A stretch of DNA of 64,000 bases, from NCBI RefSeq assembly GCF_000340795.1, contig NC_020294.1:744001-808000 (forward strand), in the 5' to 3' direction. A program made the translations under genes and the position numbers. Under the pieces are notes generated by a model that saw only the letters and a list, made by a program, of their open reading frames with translations, was not told the origin of the DNA and ran no database searches. Position 1 is the first letter of the stretch. The number at the start of each line of letters is the position of its first letter. The DNA comes from Candidatus Kinetoplastibacterium desouzaii TCC079E. Lineage in GTDB: Bacteria > Pseudomonadota > Gammaproteobacteria > Burkholderiales > Burkholderiaceae_B. Shown in pieces: positions 46,255 through 58,385 of this stretch.

Positions 46255-47511
46255 ATGAAAAATAATCATTTAAAATTAAAAAACAATATATTCCATGTAG
46301 AAAATATTAACTTAGAATTACTAGCAAACAAAATGGGAACTCCGTTATATGTTTACTCAAGAGCTGCTATTAAGGATTCATGGAATAGATATGCCAAAGC
46401 CATATTAAACAAAAATTGTTTGATATGTTATGGTATGAAAGCCAATTCAAATTTAGCTATTTTAAAAGAATTTTCTGAACTAGGCTCTGGATTTGATATT
46501 GTTTCTGGAGGAGAATTAGAAAGAGCTCTAGCTATAGGTGCCAATCCACAAAAAATTGTTTTCTCAGGAGTAGGAAAACAAGAATGGGAAATAATATATG
46601 CACTTAAATCTGGTATAAAATGTTTCAACATTGAATCTGAAGCTGAATTACATAAAATATCTGATATTGCAAGCAATTTACATATTACAGCTCCAATATC
46701 AATAAGAGTTAATCCTGATGTTGATGCAAAAACACACCCATATATTTCTACAGGCTTAAAAGAAAATAAGTTTGGTATATCTATTAAAAATGCTTTAAAT
46801 TGCTACAAAACAGCCTCAAAATTACCTTTTATCGATATTGTAGGAATAGACTGCCATATAGGATCACAATTAACAGAAATACCACCATTCATAGATGCTT
46901 TAGATAAATTAATTCCATTAATAAAAGAACTAATTAAAAATAATATTTCCATTAAACATTTAGATATCGGTGGAGGATTAGGAATTACATATAAAGACGA
47001 AGTCATTCCAGATCCAAAACAAATTATTGATTCTGTCATATTAAAGCTAAAAGAATCAAATCTAGATCATTTAGAACTGATATTAGAACCAGGTCGTTCT
47101 TTAATAGGAAATTGTGGCATACTTCTTACAAAAGTTATATACATCAAACACTCTGAAGATCGCAATTTCGTAATAGTAGATGCCGCCATGAATGATTTAC
47201 TAAGACCTGCTCTTTATCAATCATACCACGAGGTAAAACCAGTAGCTCCAAGAACAGGAAACGCTAAAGAGTATGATGTTGTAGGACCTATTTGTGAAAG
47301 TGCTGATTGGCTAGCAAAGAATAGACTATTAAATGTACAAGAAAATGATCTTTTAATCATAGAATCTGCTGGTGCTTACTGTACCACAATGTCTAGTAAT
47401 TATAATTCTAGAGTTAGGCCTGCGGAAGTTATAGTAGATGATTGTAAATATTATATTATAAAAAACAGAGAAAATTTATCAGATATACTAAAACTTGAAA
47501 CAACGATATAA
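46255..47511 (+). CDS. lysA: Diaminopimelate decarboxylase
   Basis: A 418-residue fold-type III PLP enzyme. The PLP lysine is K62 in CYGMKANSN, followed by SGGELERAL, SVRVNPDVDAKTH-like SIRVNPDVDAKTHPYIS, GIDCHIGSQL, LDIGGGLGI, EPGRSL, and the substrate-site block GPICESADWL with ESAGAYCTTMSSNYNSR near the end. It decarboxylates meso-DAP to L-lysine, completing the pathway with DapF (21110). It lies 68 nt after lptM. Lysine supply to the host is a known function in related symbionts; that role here is inference. Confidence 0.97.
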   Translation: MKNNHLKLKNNIFHVENINLELLANKMGTPLYVYSRAAIKDSWNRYAKAILNKNCLICYGMKANSNLAILKEFSELGSGFDIVSGGELERALAIGANPQKIVFSGVGKQEWEIIYALKSGIKCFNIESEAELHKISDIASNLHITAPISIRVNPDVDAKTHPYISTGLKENKFGISIKNALNCYKTASKLPFIDIVGIDCHIGSQLTEIPPFIDALDKLIPLIKELIKNNISIKHLDIGGGLGITYKDEVIPDPKQIIDSVILKLKESNLDHLELILEPGRSLIGNCGILLTKVIYIKHSEDRNFVIVDAAMNDLLRPALYQSYHEVKPVAPRTGNAKEYDVVGPICESADWLAKNRLLNVQENDLLIIESAGAYCTTMSSNYNSRVRPAEVIVDDCKYYIIKNRENLSDILKLETTI

Positions 47512-47584
47512 TTCAAAATACTTAAATAGCCTAATTAATTATTAGGCTTATATTTTCATAAAAATTTAACTTATAAAAACATCA

Positions 47585-49224
<1,640 letters not shown>

Positions 49225-49237
49225 TCTGTCGCAAGAA

Positions 49238-49272
49238 CAAAAGGGTTTCTTTAACAAAAAGAAATCCTTTTG
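49238..49272. terminator. 15-bp hairpin between hemB and rplQ
   Basis: 49238-49252 pairs with 49258-49272 (CAAAAGG...CCTTTTG outside, TTTCTTT/AAAGAAA inside) with one G-T wobble at 49245/49265 and loop AACAA. It sits 13 nt after hemB and 20 nt from the rplQ stop, so it probably terminates both convergent transcripts. Confidence 0.7.
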
Positions 49273-49292
49273 CTAAAAGAATATATTAATAT

Positions 49293-49673
49293 TTATTCAT
49301 CAGATGCTTTAGATTCTGATCTATCTACCATTTCCATAAAAGCCATAGGCGCATTATCCCCTTGACGAAATCCCATTTTAAGAATTCTAGTATAACCACC
49401 TGATCTGCTAAGATAGCGTGGTCCAATATCATCAAATAACTTAACAACAGCATTACGATCACGTAATCTTGCAAAAGCTTGACGTTTATTTGCAAGGGTC
49501 GGGTTCTTACCTAAAGTAATCAATGGTTCTATAACATGACGTAATTCCTTTGCCTTTGGCAAAGTTGTCTTAATAGTTTCACTATTTATCAAAGACACAG
49601 CCATATTGCGAAACATAGCAGCACGATGACTACTGGTGCGATTTAGCTTACGCAAACCATTACCATGACGCAT
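49293..49673 (-). CDS. rplQ: 50S ribosomal protein L17
   Basis: A 126-residue L17. It opens with [20 protein letters not shown], the standard N-terminus, and has [21 protein letters not shown] and [20 protein letters not shown]17 is a 23S-binding protein at the exit-tunnel side of the large subunit. It is the last gene of the alpha-operon segment, 54 nt downstream of rpoA, and is followed by the hairpin shared with hemB. Length is close to the E. coli protein (127). Confidence 0.97.
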   Translation of the reverse strand: MRHGNGLRKLNRTSSHRAAMFRNMAVSLINSETIKTTLPKAKELRHVIEPLITLGKNPTLANKRQAFARLRDRNAVVKLFDDIGPRYLSRSGGYTRILKMGFRQGDNAPMAFMEMVDRSESKASDE

Positions 49674-49727
49674 AATAAATTTCCTTCAATTTAAAAAAAT
49701 ATCATTTCCAAATCTCTCGATAAACAA

Positions 49728-50717
49728 TCAGGAATGCTCTATATCTATAGGAGGCCAATCATCTAATTTCATACCGAGTGTCAATCCCCTAGCAGCCAAA
49801 ACATCTTTTATCTCATTCAAAGATTTACGACCTAAATTAGGAGTTTTTAACAGTTCATGTTCTGTACGTTGAATTAAATCACCAATATAATAAACATTTT
49901 CTGCTTTTAAGCAATTGGCAGAACGAACAGTCAATTCCAATTCATCAACAGGTTTTAATAAAATAGGATCAATACGTGGTGCATTTTTAGAAGGAACTTC
50001 TTGCAAATCATCTGATCCTTGTAAAGAAGCAAATACTGAAAGTTGATCCACCAAAATATGAGCTGCTTTTCTAATAGACTCTTCAGGTGTAAGAACACCA
50101 TTTGTTTCTATATCCAAAACAAGCTTATCCAAGTCTGTACGTTGTTCAACACGAGCATTTTCAACATAATAACTAACTTTTCTTACTGGGCTATAGGAAG
50201 CATCTAATACAATACACCCTATTGAATCATTCCTTTCTTCATTAAGTGATCTCATATTACCAGGAATATAACCACGTCCTTTTTCCACTCTAAAATGCAT
50301 TTCTAACCTACCACTACCAGTCAAATTACAAATCAAATGTTCTGGGTTAATTATTTCAACATCGTGTGGTAATTCTATATCTTTTGCTAAAACAGCTGTT
50401 GCTCCATCTTTGATCAGAGTCAAATCGATTTTACTTTTATCTCCATGAATCTTAAAAACAATGCCTTTTAAATTCATCATTATATCTACAACATCCTCTC
50501 TAACTCCAGGAATAGTAGAATACTCATGAACAACTCCAGCAATGCTTACTTCAGTAGGAGCATATCCCTCCATTGAAGATAACAATATACGTCTCAAAGC
50601 ATTTCCGAGTGTATGCCCATAACCACGTTCAAAAGGCTCCATGATTATTTTAGCTCTATTTGGAGCTATTGGTTCTACCTCAACGGTTCGAGGCTTTAAA
50701 AAATCCCGAATAGGCAT
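49728..50717 (-). CDS. rpoA: RNA polymerase alpha subunit
   Basis: A 329-residue alpha subunit. The assembly domain shows [18 protein letters not shown] (about residues 32-49) and the C-terminal domain shows [20 protein letters not shown], including the UP-element and activator-contacting helix. Length equals that of E. coli (329), so both domains are intact and activator responses through alpha remain possible. It lies between rpsD and rplQ, with a 97-nt gap from rpsD that contains a small hairpin. Confidence 0.98.
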   Translation of the reverse strand: MPIRDFLKPRTVEVEPIAPNRAKIIMEPFERGYGHTLGNALRRILLSSMEGYAPTEVSIAGVVHEYSTIPGVREDVVDIMMNLKGIVFKIHGDKSKIDLTLIKDGATAVLAKDIELPHDVEIINPEHLICNLTGSGRLEMHFRVEKGRGYIPGNMRSLNEERNDSIGCIVLDASYSPVRKVSYYVENARVEQRTDLDKLVLDIETNGVLTPEESIRKAAHILVDQLSVFASLQGSDDLQEVPSKNAPRIDPILLKPVDELELTVRSANCLKAENVYYIGDLIQRTEHELLKTPNLGRKSLNEIKDVLAARGLTLGMKLDDWPPIDIEHS

Positions 50718-50784
50718 ATTAAATTCCTATACAATACCCTCAGTTCGTTACACTGATAAGGCTGATAAATAAAAAACCTATTTA

Positions 50785-50807
50785 ATTCTAAAGTTTCAAA
50801 TTAGAAT
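50785..50807 (-). promoter_or_regulatory. Small hairpin in the rpsD-rpoA gap
   Basis: ATTCTAA/TTAGAAT arms (50785-50791, 50801-50807) surround a 9-nt loop just after the rpsD stop. A TTTTTT run follows 9 nt later in the direction of transcription. This may be a partial terminator that lowers rpoA readthrough. Confidence 0.35.
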
Positions 50808-50814
50808 GGCAATA

Positions 50815-51438
50815 TTATCGAGAATAAAGCTCAACAATCATTGATTCATTTATATCTCTAGCAACATCAACACGGTCAGGATATGACTTAAAAGTACCTG
50901 TTAATTTCTCTGAATCAACATGCACCCATTGAGGGATACCAATACTCTCAGCTAATTTGATTGACTCCTTAATTCTAATTTGATTCTTAGATTTTTCACG
51001 AACAGAAACTACATCTCCAACCTTAACAGATAGAGATGCTATATCAACAACTCTACCATTTACCTCAATAGATCTATGACTAATTAATTGACGAGATTCA
51101 GATCTAGTTGATCCAAAGCCCATTCTATAAACAACATTATCAAGTCTAGACTCAAGAAGTTTTATTAAAGTTTCACCTGTGTTTCCTCTACGACGCTCAG
51201 ATTCCTCAAAGTATCTACGAAATTGTTTTTCTAAAATTCCATACATTCTTTTTAATTTTTGTTTTTCTCGCATCTGAGATCCATAATCAGACGTACGTGA
51301 TCCAGAAGTGCGACCATGTTGACCTGGTTTTGATTCAGCCTTACATTTTGAATCAAAGGATCTACGTGCGCTTTTAAGAAAAAGATCAGTACCCTCACGA
51401 CGTGAGAGTTTACATTTTGGTCCAATATAACGTGCCAT
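50815..51438 (-). CDS. rpsD: 30S ribosomal protein S4
   Basis: A 207-residue S4 when started at the ATG at 51438 ([20 protein letters not shown]), matching the family exactly. A start at 51489 would add 17 unconserved residues across the rpsK end and is rejected. The S4 RNA-binding domain ([20 protein letters not shown]) is clear. S4 nucleates 16S assembly and in E. coli represses the alpha operon. It follows rpsK by 20 nt. Confidence 0.97.
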   Translation of the reverse strand: MARYIGPKCKLSRREGTDLFLKSARRSFDSKCKAESKPGQHGRTSGSRTSDYGSQMREKQKLKRMYGILEKQFRRYFEESERRRGNTGETLIKLLESRLDNVVYRMGFGSTRSESRQLISHRSIEVNGRVVDIASLSVKVGDVVSVREKSKNQIRIKESIKLAESIGIPQWVHVDSEKLTGTFKSYPDRVDVARDINESMIVELYSR

Positions 51439-51458
51439 GATAAATTTTACCTTTCCAT

Positions 51459-51860
51459 TTATATGCGACGACGCTTTGGAGGACGACACCCATTATGAGG
51501 AACAGGTGTGATATCTGCTATACTTGAAATTTTAATACCAAGTGCATTTAATGCTCTTACAGAAGATTCACGTCCAGGTCCAGGTCCTTTAATACGAACC
51601 TCGAGTGTTTTAATTCCAAAATCTACTGCCGCACGACCAGCTGCTTCAGCAGCAACTTGTGCTGCAAAAGGAGTAGATTTTCTTGAACCTTTAAACCCAG
51701 AAGATCCTGAAGTCGCCCAAGACAAAGCGTTACCTTGTCTATCTGTTATAGTTACGATAGTATTATTAAAAGAAGCATGTATATGTGCTATACCATCAGA
51801 AATATTTTTTTTACTTTTTTTACGGACACGTGAAGATCCGCTTACAGAATTTTTCGCCAT
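51459..51860 (-). CDS. rpsK: 30S ribosomal protein S11
   Basis: A 133-residue S11. It shows [54 protein letters not shown] and the C-terminal [15 protein letters not shown]11 forms part of the platform near the decoding-site 3' end of 16S RNA. It follows rpsM by 18 nt and precedes rpsD by 20 nt in the same direction. The length is slightly above E. coli (129). Confidence 0.97.
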   Translation of the reverse strand: MAKNSVSGSSRVRKKSKKNISDGIAHIHASFNNTIVTITDRQGNALSWATSGSSGFKGSRKSTPFAAQVAAEAAGRAAVDFGIKTLEVRIKGPGPGRESSVRALNALGIKISSIADITPVPHNGCRPPKRRRI

Positions 51861-51878
51861 AATATTAAAATTCCTCTA

Positions 51879-52244
51879 CTATTTTTTCAAAGAGGCAGCT
51901 GCACGACGTGGACCTTTTCTCGTGCGAGCATTAGTTCTAGTTCTTTGACCACGAACTGGAAGTCCTCTTTTATGACGCATACCACGATACGTACCAAGAT
52001 CAATTAATCTTTTAATCGAAAATTGAATCTCACGACGAAGATCACCTTCTACTGTAAACAATCCAACTTGTTCGCGAATACTCTCTAATTCCGCATCAGT
52101 CATATCCTTTATCTTTTTGCTACATGACACTCCAGAAGCTTCACAAATTTTGCGAGCAGTAGAACGTCCTATACCAAAAATTGCGGTCAAACCAATCTCA
52201 GCATGCTGTTGTGGCGGAATATTAATGCCAGCAATACGGGCCAT
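51879..52244 (-). CDS. rpsM: 30S ribosomal protein S13
   Basis: A 121-residue S13. It starts [19 protein letters not shown] and contains [32 protein letters not shown] and the basic C-terminus [17 protein letters not shown]13 sits in the subunit head and contacts P-site tRNA and L5. It begins the rpsM-rpsK-rpsD-rpoA-rplQ segment, 56 nt downstream of rpmJ on the same strand. Confidence 0.97.
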   Translation of the reverse strand: MARIAGINIPPQQHAEIGLTAIFGIGRSTARKICEASGVSCSKKIKDMTDAELESIREQVGLFTVEGDLRREIQFSIKRLIDLGTYRGMRHKRGLPVRGQRTRTNARTRKGPRRAAASLKK

Positions 52245-52300
52245 AAATGTTCCTTGAATAAATCATCTATTCCATCAAAAAAAATTAATATATAAATATA

Positions 52301-52414
52301 TCAACCTTGACGTTGTTTATGACGCGGATCAGTGCAAATAATACGCACTACTCCGTGACGTTTAATAACCTTACAATGGCGGCAAACCCGCTTAACCGAT
52401 GCCATTACTTTCAT
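52301..52414 (-). CDS. rpmJ: 50S ribosomal protein L36
   Basis: A 37-residue L36, readable from the ATG at 52414. It begins [19 protein letters not shown] and ends DPRHKQRQG. The zinc-binding set Cys-x2-Cys, Cys, His (VCRHC, ICTDPRH) is complete, so this is the zinc-containing form. It lies between infA (34 nt upstream) and rpsM (56 nt downstream), the usual place for this gene. The small size makes it easy to overlook. Confidence 0.96.
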   Translation of the reverse strand: MKVMASVKRVCRHCKVIKRHGVVRIICTDPRHKQRQG

Positions 52415-52448
52415 GGACAACTCCTAAACTTCCGTAAAATTCTCAGGC

Positions 52449-52667
52449 TTACTTGGCACGGAAAATAATTCGGGCCCTAGTAAGATCATAAGGTGTAAGC
52501 TCTACTGTCACTTTATCCCCTGGTAATATCCTAATATAATGCATTCGCATTTTACCAGAGATATGACCTAGAACCACATGACCATTTTCGAGCTTAACTC
52601 TAAAATTTGCATTAGGAAGATTTTCTAAAACCTCTCCCTGCATTTGTATGACATCGTCCTTAGACAT
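52449..52667 (-). CDS. infA: Translation initiation factor IF-1
   Basis: A 72-residue IF-1, the standard length. [40 protein letters not shown] and [14 protein letters not shown] match the single OB-fold family. It blocks the ribosomal A-site during initiation. It lies between secY and rpmJ on the same strand, as in Betaproteobacteria; in E. coli infA is elsewhere. Confidence 0.97.
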   Translation of the reverse strand: MSKDDVIQMQGEVLENLPNANFRVKLENGHVVLGHISGKMRMHYIRILPGDKVTVELTPYDLTRARIIFRAK

Positions 52668-52708
52668 TATCTTCTTTACTAAAAATAAAACAAATGTTTT
52701 CCATTACT

Positions 52709-54016
52709 CTAACTCTTAAAATTAGCTTTCTTAAGCAAAGAATCATACTGATAAGACATAACACAAGATTGAACCTGAGTCATAAAATCCATCGTTACAA
52801 CAACAATTATCAATAAAGAGGTACCTCCAAAATTAAAAGGCACATTCCATTTAGAAATTAAAAACTCAGGAATTAGACATATTACTACAATATATATCGA
52901 ACCTACCAATGTTAATCTTGTTAAGATTTTATCAACATAACGTGATGTTTGTTCACCAGGTCTAATACCTGGGATCAAAGCACCACTTTTTTTAAGGTTG
53001 TCAGCCGTTTCTCTACTATTAAAAACTAAAGCAGTATAAAAAAAACAGAAAAAAACAATCAAAACAGAATATAAAAACACGTACAAAGGTTGTCTAGGTG
53101 ACAAGTTTTCAGCCACAACATTTAACCAATTCATACTATCAACGCCAGAAAACCAACTAGCAATTGTAGCAGGAAGAAGCATCAAAGAAGAGGCAAAAAT
53201 TGGAGGAATAACCCCTGACATGTTTAATTTTAAAGGTAAATGAGAATTTTGTCCTCTATAAATCTTATTACCAACTTGACGTTGAGCATAATTAACAACA
53301 ATTTTACGTTGCCCCATCTCTACAAAAACAACCAAAAAAGTTACTGTAAAAACAACAGCAATAATAAAAAATGCTGCAATTAAGCTCATGGAATTAAAAC
53401 GAACCATTTCTAAAAGAGCAAACAAAGCACCTGGTAATTCAGAGACTATACCTGCAAATATTATCATGGAAATTCCATTTCCTAATCCTCTTTCAGTAAT
53501 CTGTTCTCCTAACCACATTACAAACATAGTACCTGTAATTAAAGTTAAAATTCTTACAAAATGAGGAAACATACCATTACTTATAATTAAATCATGCTGT
53601 GATTCTAAAACCAAAGAAACACCGAAAGATTGTATTAAAGCAACTAATACTGTAACGTATCTAGTATATCTAGATATTTTCCTTCGTCCTGCCTCACCTT
53701 CCTTTTTCAAAGATTCCAATGAAGGTATGACTACACTTAAAAGCTGCACAACTATTGATGCAGATATATAAGGCATGATACCTAAAGCAAAAATTGAAAA
53801 TCTAGATAAAGCACCTCCAGAAAACATATTAAATAAACTTACAATACCACCTTGATTATTGTTAAAAAGCTCCGCTAAAGCATAAGGATCAACACCTGGA
53901 ACAGGAATATGTGTACCAATACGATAAACAATAAGAGCCAGAACAAGAAATAAAGATCTTCTTTTAAAATCAGAAGAACCTAAATTATTTGCAAGCGATG
54001 AAATTTCTTTAGCCAC
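52709..54016 (-). CDS. secY: Preprotein translocase subunit SecY
   Basis: A 435-residue SecY with ten membrane helices. It shows [13 protein letters not shown] near the N-terminus (residues 27-39), the plug region [34 protein letters not shown]-like [35 protein letters not shown]-like [20 protein letters not shown], and a cytoplasmic C-terminus. It forms the Sec channel with SecE and SecG. The gene follows rplO by 11 nt and precedes infA by 41 nt. Confidence 0.98.
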   Translation of the reverse strand: MAKEISSLANNLGSSDFKRRSLFLVLALIVYRIGTHIPVPGVDPYALAELFNNNQGGIVSLFNMFSGGALSRFSIFALGIMPYISASIVVQLLSVVIPSLESLKKEGEAGRRKISRYTRYVTVLVALIQSFGVSLVLESQHDLIISNGMFPHFVRILTLITGTMFVMWLGEQITERGLGNGISMIIFAGIVSELPGALFALLEMVRFNSMSLIAAFFIIAVVFTVTFLVVFVEMGQRKIVVNYAQRQVGNKIYRGQNSHLPLKLNMSGVIPPIFASSLMLLPATIASWFSGVDSMNWLNVVAENLSPRQPLYVFLYSVLIVFFCFFYTALVFNSRETADNLKKSGALIPGIRPGEQTSRYVDKILTRLTLVGSIYIVVICLIPEFLISKWNVPFNFGGTSLLIIVVVTMDFMTQVQSCVMSYQYDSLLKKANFKS

Positions 54017-54027
54017 TTAAAAACCTC

Positions 54028-54468
54028 TCAAAGTATCGAACCACCAAGCTTTTCTAAAGCCATACGAGCACCAGAAGAAACAGAAAGCCCCTTTAATATA
54101 AACTTGCGAGATACAGTTCCAGTTTTAATAATTTTTACAAATTTAACTTCATCTTTTACCAAGCCTGCTAATTTCAACACTTGCAAATCAATTTCTTCAG
54201 TTGGCAAAGACTCTAAAGAAAATAAACGGACTTCTCCATAAAGATGTTTACCCATTTGCCGAAATCCTCTCTTAGGAAGACGTCTTTGTAAAGGCATTTG
54301 ACCACCTTCAAAACCAACCTTATGAAAACCACCAGCACGCGATTTTTGACCCTTATGGCCTCTTCCTGCTGTTTTTCCAAAACCAGAACCAATTCCACGG
54401 CCAACTCTACGCCTAGAAAACTTACTGCCCTCGGATGGACTAAGTGAATTTAATCTAATCTCTAACAT
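54028..54468 (-). CDS. rplO: 50S ribosomal protein L15
   Basis: A 146-residue L15. The N-terminal glycine- and arginine-rich region [20 protein letters not shown] and [17 protein letters not shown] are diagnostic. L15 is a late-assembly 23S-binding protein. It lies between rpmD (9 nt upstream) and secY (11 nt downstream). The length is near that of E. coli (144). Confidence 0.97.
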   Translation of the reverse strand: MLEIRLNSLSPSEGSKFSRRRVGRGIGSGFGKTAGRGHKGQKSRAGGFHKVGFEGGQMPLQRRLPKRGFRQMGKHLYGEVRLFSLESLPTEEIDLQVLKLAGLVKDEVKFVKIIKTGTVSRKFILKGLSVSSGARMALEKLGGSIL

Positions 54469-54477
54469 CTCAATCCT

Positions 54478-54663
54478 TTAGATATTCGAAACATCAACGA
54501 GATAATCTACCTTACGAATCATTCCTCTTACCTCAGGAGTGTCATTTAAAACACTAATGCTATTTATTTTTCGTAAACCAAGACCTCTAACAGTTTCTCG
54601 ATGAGACTTTTTAATTCCTATCGTGGAACGTAGAAGTTTAATTTTTAGTTGCTTATTAGTCAT
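54478..54663 (-). CDS. rpmD: 50S ribosomal protein L30
   Basis: A 61-residue L30. [27 protein letters not shown] matches the family (KITLVRSxIGxxxxQRxTVxxLGLRK). L30 binds 5S/23S RNA near the central protuberance. It is 5 nt downstream of rpsE and 9 nt upstream of rplO. The length is typical (59-61). Confidence 0.96.
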   Translation of the reverse strand: MTNKQLKIKLLRSTIGIKKSHRETVRGLGLRKINSISVLNDTPEVRGMIRKVDYLVDVSNI

Positions 54664-54668
54664 CAGAA

Positions 54669-55190
54669 TTATCCTAATATTTCCTCAACGCTTTTACCTC
54701 TTTTAGCTGCTACTTCTGAAGGCGTTAAAGAACTACGCAAACCATTAAATGTAGCTCTAACTAAGTTATATGGATTACTAGAACCTAAACTTTTTGCTAC
54801 AACATTACGTACTCCCATTACCTCAAAGATAGCACGCATAGGACCACCAGCTATAACTCCTGAACCATCAGATGCTGGAGAAATTATTACTTTAGAAGCT
54901 CCATGTTTACCAACAACAGCATGCTGTAAAGTTCCATTTCTTAGAGAAACTTTAAACATATTACGACGAGCTTGTTCCATAGCTTTCTGAACAGATACAG
55001 GAACCTCACGAGCTTTACCCTTACCCATACCTATACGACCATCACCATCACCAACAACTGTAAGAGCGGCAAAACTCATAGTTCGTCCACCCTTAACAAC
55101 TTTGCTGACACGATTAACAGCTATCATTTTCTCACGTAAGCCGTCATCATTTTCTTTATCTGTATTATTCCTGCCTTGTACTTTGGCCAT
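54669..55190 (-). CDS. rpsE: 30S ribosomal protein S5
   Basis: A 173-residue S5. It contains the double-stranded-RNA-binding region [32 protein letters not shown] and the [23 protein letters not shown]-type core. S5 affects translational accuracy and binds at the A-site entry side with S4. It follows rplR by 12 nt and precedes rpmD by 5 nt in the spc order. Confidence 0.97.
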   Translation of the reverse strand: MAKVQGRNNTDKENDDGLREKMIAVNRVSKVVKGGRTMSFAALTVVGDGDGRIGMGKGKAREVPVSVQKAMEQARRNMFKVSLRNGTLQHAVVGKHGASKVIISPASDGSGVIAGGPMRAIFEVMGVRNVVAKSLGSSNPYNLVRATFNGLRSSLTPSEVAAKRGKSVEEILG

Positions 55191-55202
55191 TGTTAAACCC
55201 TC

Positions 55203-55568
55203 TTAAAACCGTAAGCCAGCATTTCGTGCTGCATCAGCAAGCTCTTTAATCCTGCCATGATAACGAAATCCTGAACGATCAAAAGCAACAGATTCAATTC
55301 CTACTGCTTTTGCTTTTTCCGCGATACGCATACCAATTATAGAAGCAGCTATTTTGTTACCTCCATGAGTAGTTTTGCTTGCCACTAAAGAACGAACTTC
55401 TGACTCTGCTGTAGAAGCACTAACTAAAATCTTATCCCCTTCAGGTGAAATAATATTTGCATAAATATGCAAGTTAGAACGAAAAACAGAAAGGCGATTA
55501 ATTTGCAATTCTCTAATTCTACGCCTTGTCGGAATTGAACGACGTAACCTGGAATTTCTTTTGTTCAT
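55203..55568 (-). CDS. rplR: 50S ribosomal protein L18
   Basis: A 121-residue L18. It starts [20 protein letters not shown] and has [17 protein letters not shown] and [20 protein letters not shown] near the C-terminus. L18 brings 5S rRNA to the large subunit with L5. It follows rplF by 24 nt and precedes rpsE by 12 nt. The length is standard (117-121). Confidence 0.97.
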   Translation of the reverse strand: MNKRNSRLRRSIPTRRRIRELQINRLSVFRSNLHIYANIISPEGDKILVSASTAESEVRSLVASKTTHGGNKIAASIIGMRIAEKAKAVGIESVAFDRSGFRYHGRIKELADAARNAGLRF

Positions 55569-55592
55569 AATTGTTCCTTGTTTATACTCCTA

Positions 55593-56126
55593 TTATTTCT
55601 TTTTAGCTTCTTTAAGAACAACTTTTTCATCAACGTATCTAACACCTTTACCTTTATAAGGTTCAGGTGGACGATAAGATCTAATTTTAGCTGCTACCTG
55701 ACCAACTGCTTGCTTATCTATACCTTTAATGATTATCTCTGTAGGAACAGGGATTTGTGCAGAAATCCCTTCAGGTAAGGAATATAAAACATCATGAGAA
55801 AAACCAAGCTGCAACTTTATAACATTACTTTGTATAGATGCTCTAAAACCAACACCAATTAAAAGCAACTTGCGCTCAAAACCTTTACTAACACCTACAA
55901 CCATATTAGATATTAATGCACGCAAGGTGCCAATCATTGCTTTTGAATGATCAGAACTATTAACCAAAGAAAAACTAATCTTATTATCTATCAAGTCTAC
56001 TTTTACATCATCAACTAGAAATTGAGTAAGATTACCTAATTTTCCAGTGACAATAATTTGCTCTTGTTCAATTTTTACCTGAACTCCTTCAGGTATTTCA
56101 ATAGGATATTTAGCGATTCGTGACAT
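55593..56126 (-). CDS. rplF: 50S ribosomal protein L6
   Basis: A 177-residue L6. It starts MSRIAKYPIEIPEGVQV, has GTLRALISNMVVGVSKGFERKLLLIGVG and the C-terminal signature YKGKGVRYVDE. L6 is located near the factor-binding site by the sarcin-ricin loop. It follows rpsH by 12 nt and precedes rplR by 24 nt. The length equals that of E. coli (177). Confidence 0.97.
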   Translation of the reverse strand: MSRIAKYPIEIPEGVQVKIEQEQIIVTGKLGNLTQFLVDDVKVDLIDNKISFSLVNSSDHSKAMIGTLRALISNMVVGVSKGFERKLLLIGVGFRASIQSNVIKLQLGFSHDVLYSLPEGISAQIPVPTEIIIKGIDKQAVGQVAAKIRSYRPPEPYKGKGVRYVDEKVVLKEAKKK

Positions 56127-56138
56127 TAGAAATTCTCC

Positions 56139-56534
56139 TTAAGCCACGTAGCATAAAACTTCACCACCAACTCCACTAGCTCGAGCTTTACGGTCTGTCA
56201 TAACACCTCGCGAAGTTGAAACAATTGCTATTCCCAAACCATTCATAACTTGAGGAATACTTGCACTTTTTTTATAAACACGTAAACCAGGTCTAGAAAC
56301 TCTATCAATCTTTTCTATAACTGGCCTTCCTGCATAATATTTAAGAGTAATTTCTAACTCAGGTTTAGAAACAACACCTTTAATTTGAAAGTTATCCACG
56401 TATCCTTCTTCTTTTAAAACAGCAGCTATAGCCATTTTAATATTTGAAGAAGGCATGCTAACCGTTAATTTATCAGCTTGCTGTGCGTTGCGAATACGAG
56501 TCAACATATCAGCAATCGGATCGCTCATGCTCAT
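56139..56534 (-). CDS. rpsH: 30S ribosomal protein S8
   Basis: A 131-residue S8. [19 protein letters not shown] and the C-terminal [25 protein letters not shown] are family signatures. S8 is a primary 16S binder and in E. coli represses the spc operon at the rplE region. It follows rpsN by 10 nt and precedes rplF by 12 nt. Confidence 0.97.
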   Translation of the reverse strand: MSMSDPIADMLTRIRNAQQADKLTVSMPSSNIKMAIAAVLKEEGYVDNFQIKGVVSKPELEITLKYYAGRPVIEKIDRVSRPGLRVYKKSASIPQVMNGLGIAIVSTSRGVMTDRKARASGVGGEVLCYVA

Positions 56535-56544
56535 CTCATTCCTC

Positions 56545-56850
56545 CTACCAGCTAGCTTTAGTCATGCCAGGTATTTCACCTCGCATTGCCATCTCGCGCA
56601 ATTTATGGCGAGCTAAACCAAACTGACGAAAAACACCTCTAGGGCGCCCTGTAATAAGACAACGATTACGTTGTCTAGTCGGATTGGCATTTCGCGGCAA
56701 TTGTTGCAGCTTAAGTCTAGCTTGATATCTTTCTTCTTCGTTTTTAGAAGAATCATCAATACAGCTCTTTAATTCAGCACGTTTTGCAGCAAATTTATTT
56801 GCCAATTTTATGCGTTTAATATCGCGATTTATAAGGGATAGTTTAGCCAC
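56545..56850 (-). CDS. rpsN: 30S ribosomal protein S14
   Basis: A 101-residue S14 when started at the GTG at 56850, giving [13 protein letters not shown] after the initiator, the family N-terminus and exact E. coli length. A longer reading from 56886 would run into rplE and is rejected. It is the zinc-free form (no CxxC pairs), with [22 protein letters not shown]. It lies 13 nt after the rplE stop. The GTG and the weak GGGA upstream suggest translation coupled to rplE. Confidence 0.95.
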   Translation of the reverse strand: MAKLSLINRDIKRIKLANKFAAKRAELKSCIDDSSKNEEERYQARLKLQQLPRNANPTRQRNRCLITGRPRGVFRQFGLARHKLREMAMRGEIPGMTKASW

Positions 56851-56863
56851 TTTAATAATCCCA

Positions 56864-57403
56864 TTAATTACGAAAAGGAAAACCAAAAGCTGTCAATAGA
56901 GCTTTAGCTTCCTCATCAGTCTTCGCTGTAGTATTAATGCTAATATTTAGACCTCGAATAACATCAACTTTGTCATACTCGATCTCAGGAAAAATAATTT
57001 GTTCCTTAACACCAACATTATAATTTCCACGACCATCAAATGCGCGACCAGAAATTCCTCTAAAGTCACGCACTCTAGGCAGTGCAATTGTTACCAAGCG
57101 ATCCAGAAATTCATACATGCGTTCGCCGCGTAGCGTAACCATGCAACCTATTGGATAATTCTCTCTAATTTTAAAACCAGCTATAGCTTTTCGTGTTTTT
57201 GTTACAACAGCCTTTTGACCAGATATTCTTGTTAAATCAGAAACAGCACTATCAATCACTTTCTTATCTGCAACAGCCTCTGAAACTCCCATATTAAGAG
57301 TAACTTTAGAAACACGAGGAGCTTCCATTACGCTTTTATAACCAAACTTAGAGCGTAAATTTGCTATAACTTCATTTTTATATAAATCTTGCAGTCTAGA
57401 CAT
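56864..57403 (-). CDS. rplE: 50S ribosomal protein L5
   Basis: A 179-residue L5, the family length. It includes [56 protein letters not shown] and [19 protein letters not shown]5 anchors 5S rRNA and contacts S13 in the intersubunit bridge. It follows rplX by 14 nt and precedes rpsN by 13 nt. Confidence 0.97.
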   Translation of the reverse strand: MSRLQDLYKNEVIANLRSKFGYKSVMEAPRVSKVTLNMGVSEAVADKKVIDSAVSDLTRISGQKAVVTKTRKAIAGFKIRENYPIGCMVTLRGERMYEFLDRLVTIALPRVRDFRGISGRAFDGRGNYNVGVKEQIIFPEIEYDKVDVIRGLNISINTTAKTDEEAKALLTAFGFPFRN

Positions 57404-57417
57404 ATAACTTTCGCTCC

Positions 57418-57744
57418 TTATGACTTATCACCAACAACAACATCACCACTGGAACGAAAAATTCTGACATTATTACCATCATCATTTTTCTTAATGCCTA
57501 CACGCTCTCCCTTATTAGTTGTAGAATTAAAAAGAGCAACATTTGAAATGTGTATTGGCATAGTCTTATTTATAATACCACCTGGATTATTAGCCATTGG
57601 ATTAGCCTTAAGATGCTTTTTCACAACATTAACGCCTTCTACCAATAAATGGTCTTTATCTACTCGCGCCAAAACGATTCCTCGTTTCTTTTTATCACGA
57701 CCAGAAAGAACAATGACCTCATCTCCTTTTCTAATTTTATTCAT
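57418..57744 (-). CDS. rplX: 50S ribosomal protein L24
   Basis: A 108-residue L24. The KOW motif [20 protein letters not shown] is at residues 3-22, followed by [15 protein letters not shown]24 initiates large-subunit assembly at domain I of 23S RNA. It follows rplN by 9 nt and precedes rplE by 14 nt. Length is close to normal (about 104-108). Confidence 0.97.
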   Translation of the reverse strand: MNKIRKGDEVIVLSGRDKKKRGIVLARVDKDHLLVEGVNVVKKHLKANPMANNPGGIINKTMPIHISNVALFNSTTNKGERVGIKKNDDGNNVRIFRSSGDVVVGDKS

Positions 57745-57753
57745 AGAAAACCT

Positions 57754-58122
57754 TTACAAAACCTCTGGAGCCAAGGAGACAATTTTCATGAATCTCTCTC
57801 CACGTAGTTCACGAGTAACAGGTCCAAAAATACGAGTACCTATAGGTTCTAATTTAGCATTAAGCAAAACAGCAGCATTACTACCAAAACGAATTAAAGA
57901 ACCATCTTTTCTACGCACTCCTTTAGCAGTACGAACTACTACTGCATTATAAACCTCACCTTTCTTTACCTTCCCACGCGGGGCGGCATCTTTCACACTT
58001 ACTTTAATAACATCGCCGATTCCGGCATAACGTCGCTTAGAACCACCAAGAACCTTGATGCACATTACATGACGAGCACCAGTGTTATCGGCCACATCTA
58101 GCGTGGTCTGCATTTGGATCAT
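57754..58122 (-). CDS. rplN: 50S ribosomal protein L14
   Basis: A 122-residue L14. It begins [20 protein letters not shown] and contains [22 protein letters not shown] and [14 protein letters not shown]14 contributes to bridge B8. It is the first gene of the spc segment: 263 nt separate it from rpsQ, containing a terminator and presumably the spc promoter, the same boundary as in E. coli. Confidence 0.97.
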   Translation of the reverse strand: MIQMQTTLDVADNTGARHVMCIKVLGGSKRRYAGIGDVIKVSVKDAAPRGKVKKGEVYNAVVVRTAKGVRRKDGSLIRFGSNAAVLLNAKLEPIGTRIFGPVTRELRGERFMKIVSLAPEVL

Positions 58123-58385
58123 GATTTTTCCTGTTCCAACTTAACTAAAATTTAAAAAGCAACAATTATAAATTTTTGCCAGTTTTGGCCCCGTAAATTA
58201 CTGCTATTGAAAAAAAACAATAATTATGGGTTGAAGTATAATTAAAAAATAAGCTTTCTGATTTGTAAAAATATGTCAAAAAACTTCCCAACAAATTGTC
58301 TCATAGAGACAAAAAAAATTCAAGCCTTACAAAACAAAATATATAGATGGCAAACAGAAGTTGCCCTCTATATATTTATAAAAAA
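58123..58385 (-). promoter_or_regulatory. Intergenic control region between rpsQ and rplN
   Basis: The 263-nt gap contains the rpsQ terminator (58339-58378), a 7-bp hairpin TTGTCTC/GAGACAA (58298-58314), a minus-strand TTGACA (58279-58274) without a good -10, a TATACT (minus strand, near 58241-58236), and a GC-richer stretch near 58178-58196 with GCCA/TGGC pairing. It probably holds the spc promoter and a leader of the rplN message. No gene is visible. Confidence 0.5.
58339..58378 (-). terminator. Intrinsic terminator after rpsQ
   Basis: An 11-bp stem (58339-58349 with 58368-58378), one mismatch and a further 5-bp stem (GGCAA/TTGCC) surround a 7-nt loop. In the minus direction it begins 7 nt after the rpsQ stop and is followed by TTTTGTTTTG. 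It should end the rplC-to-rpsQ transcript. Confidence 0.8.
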
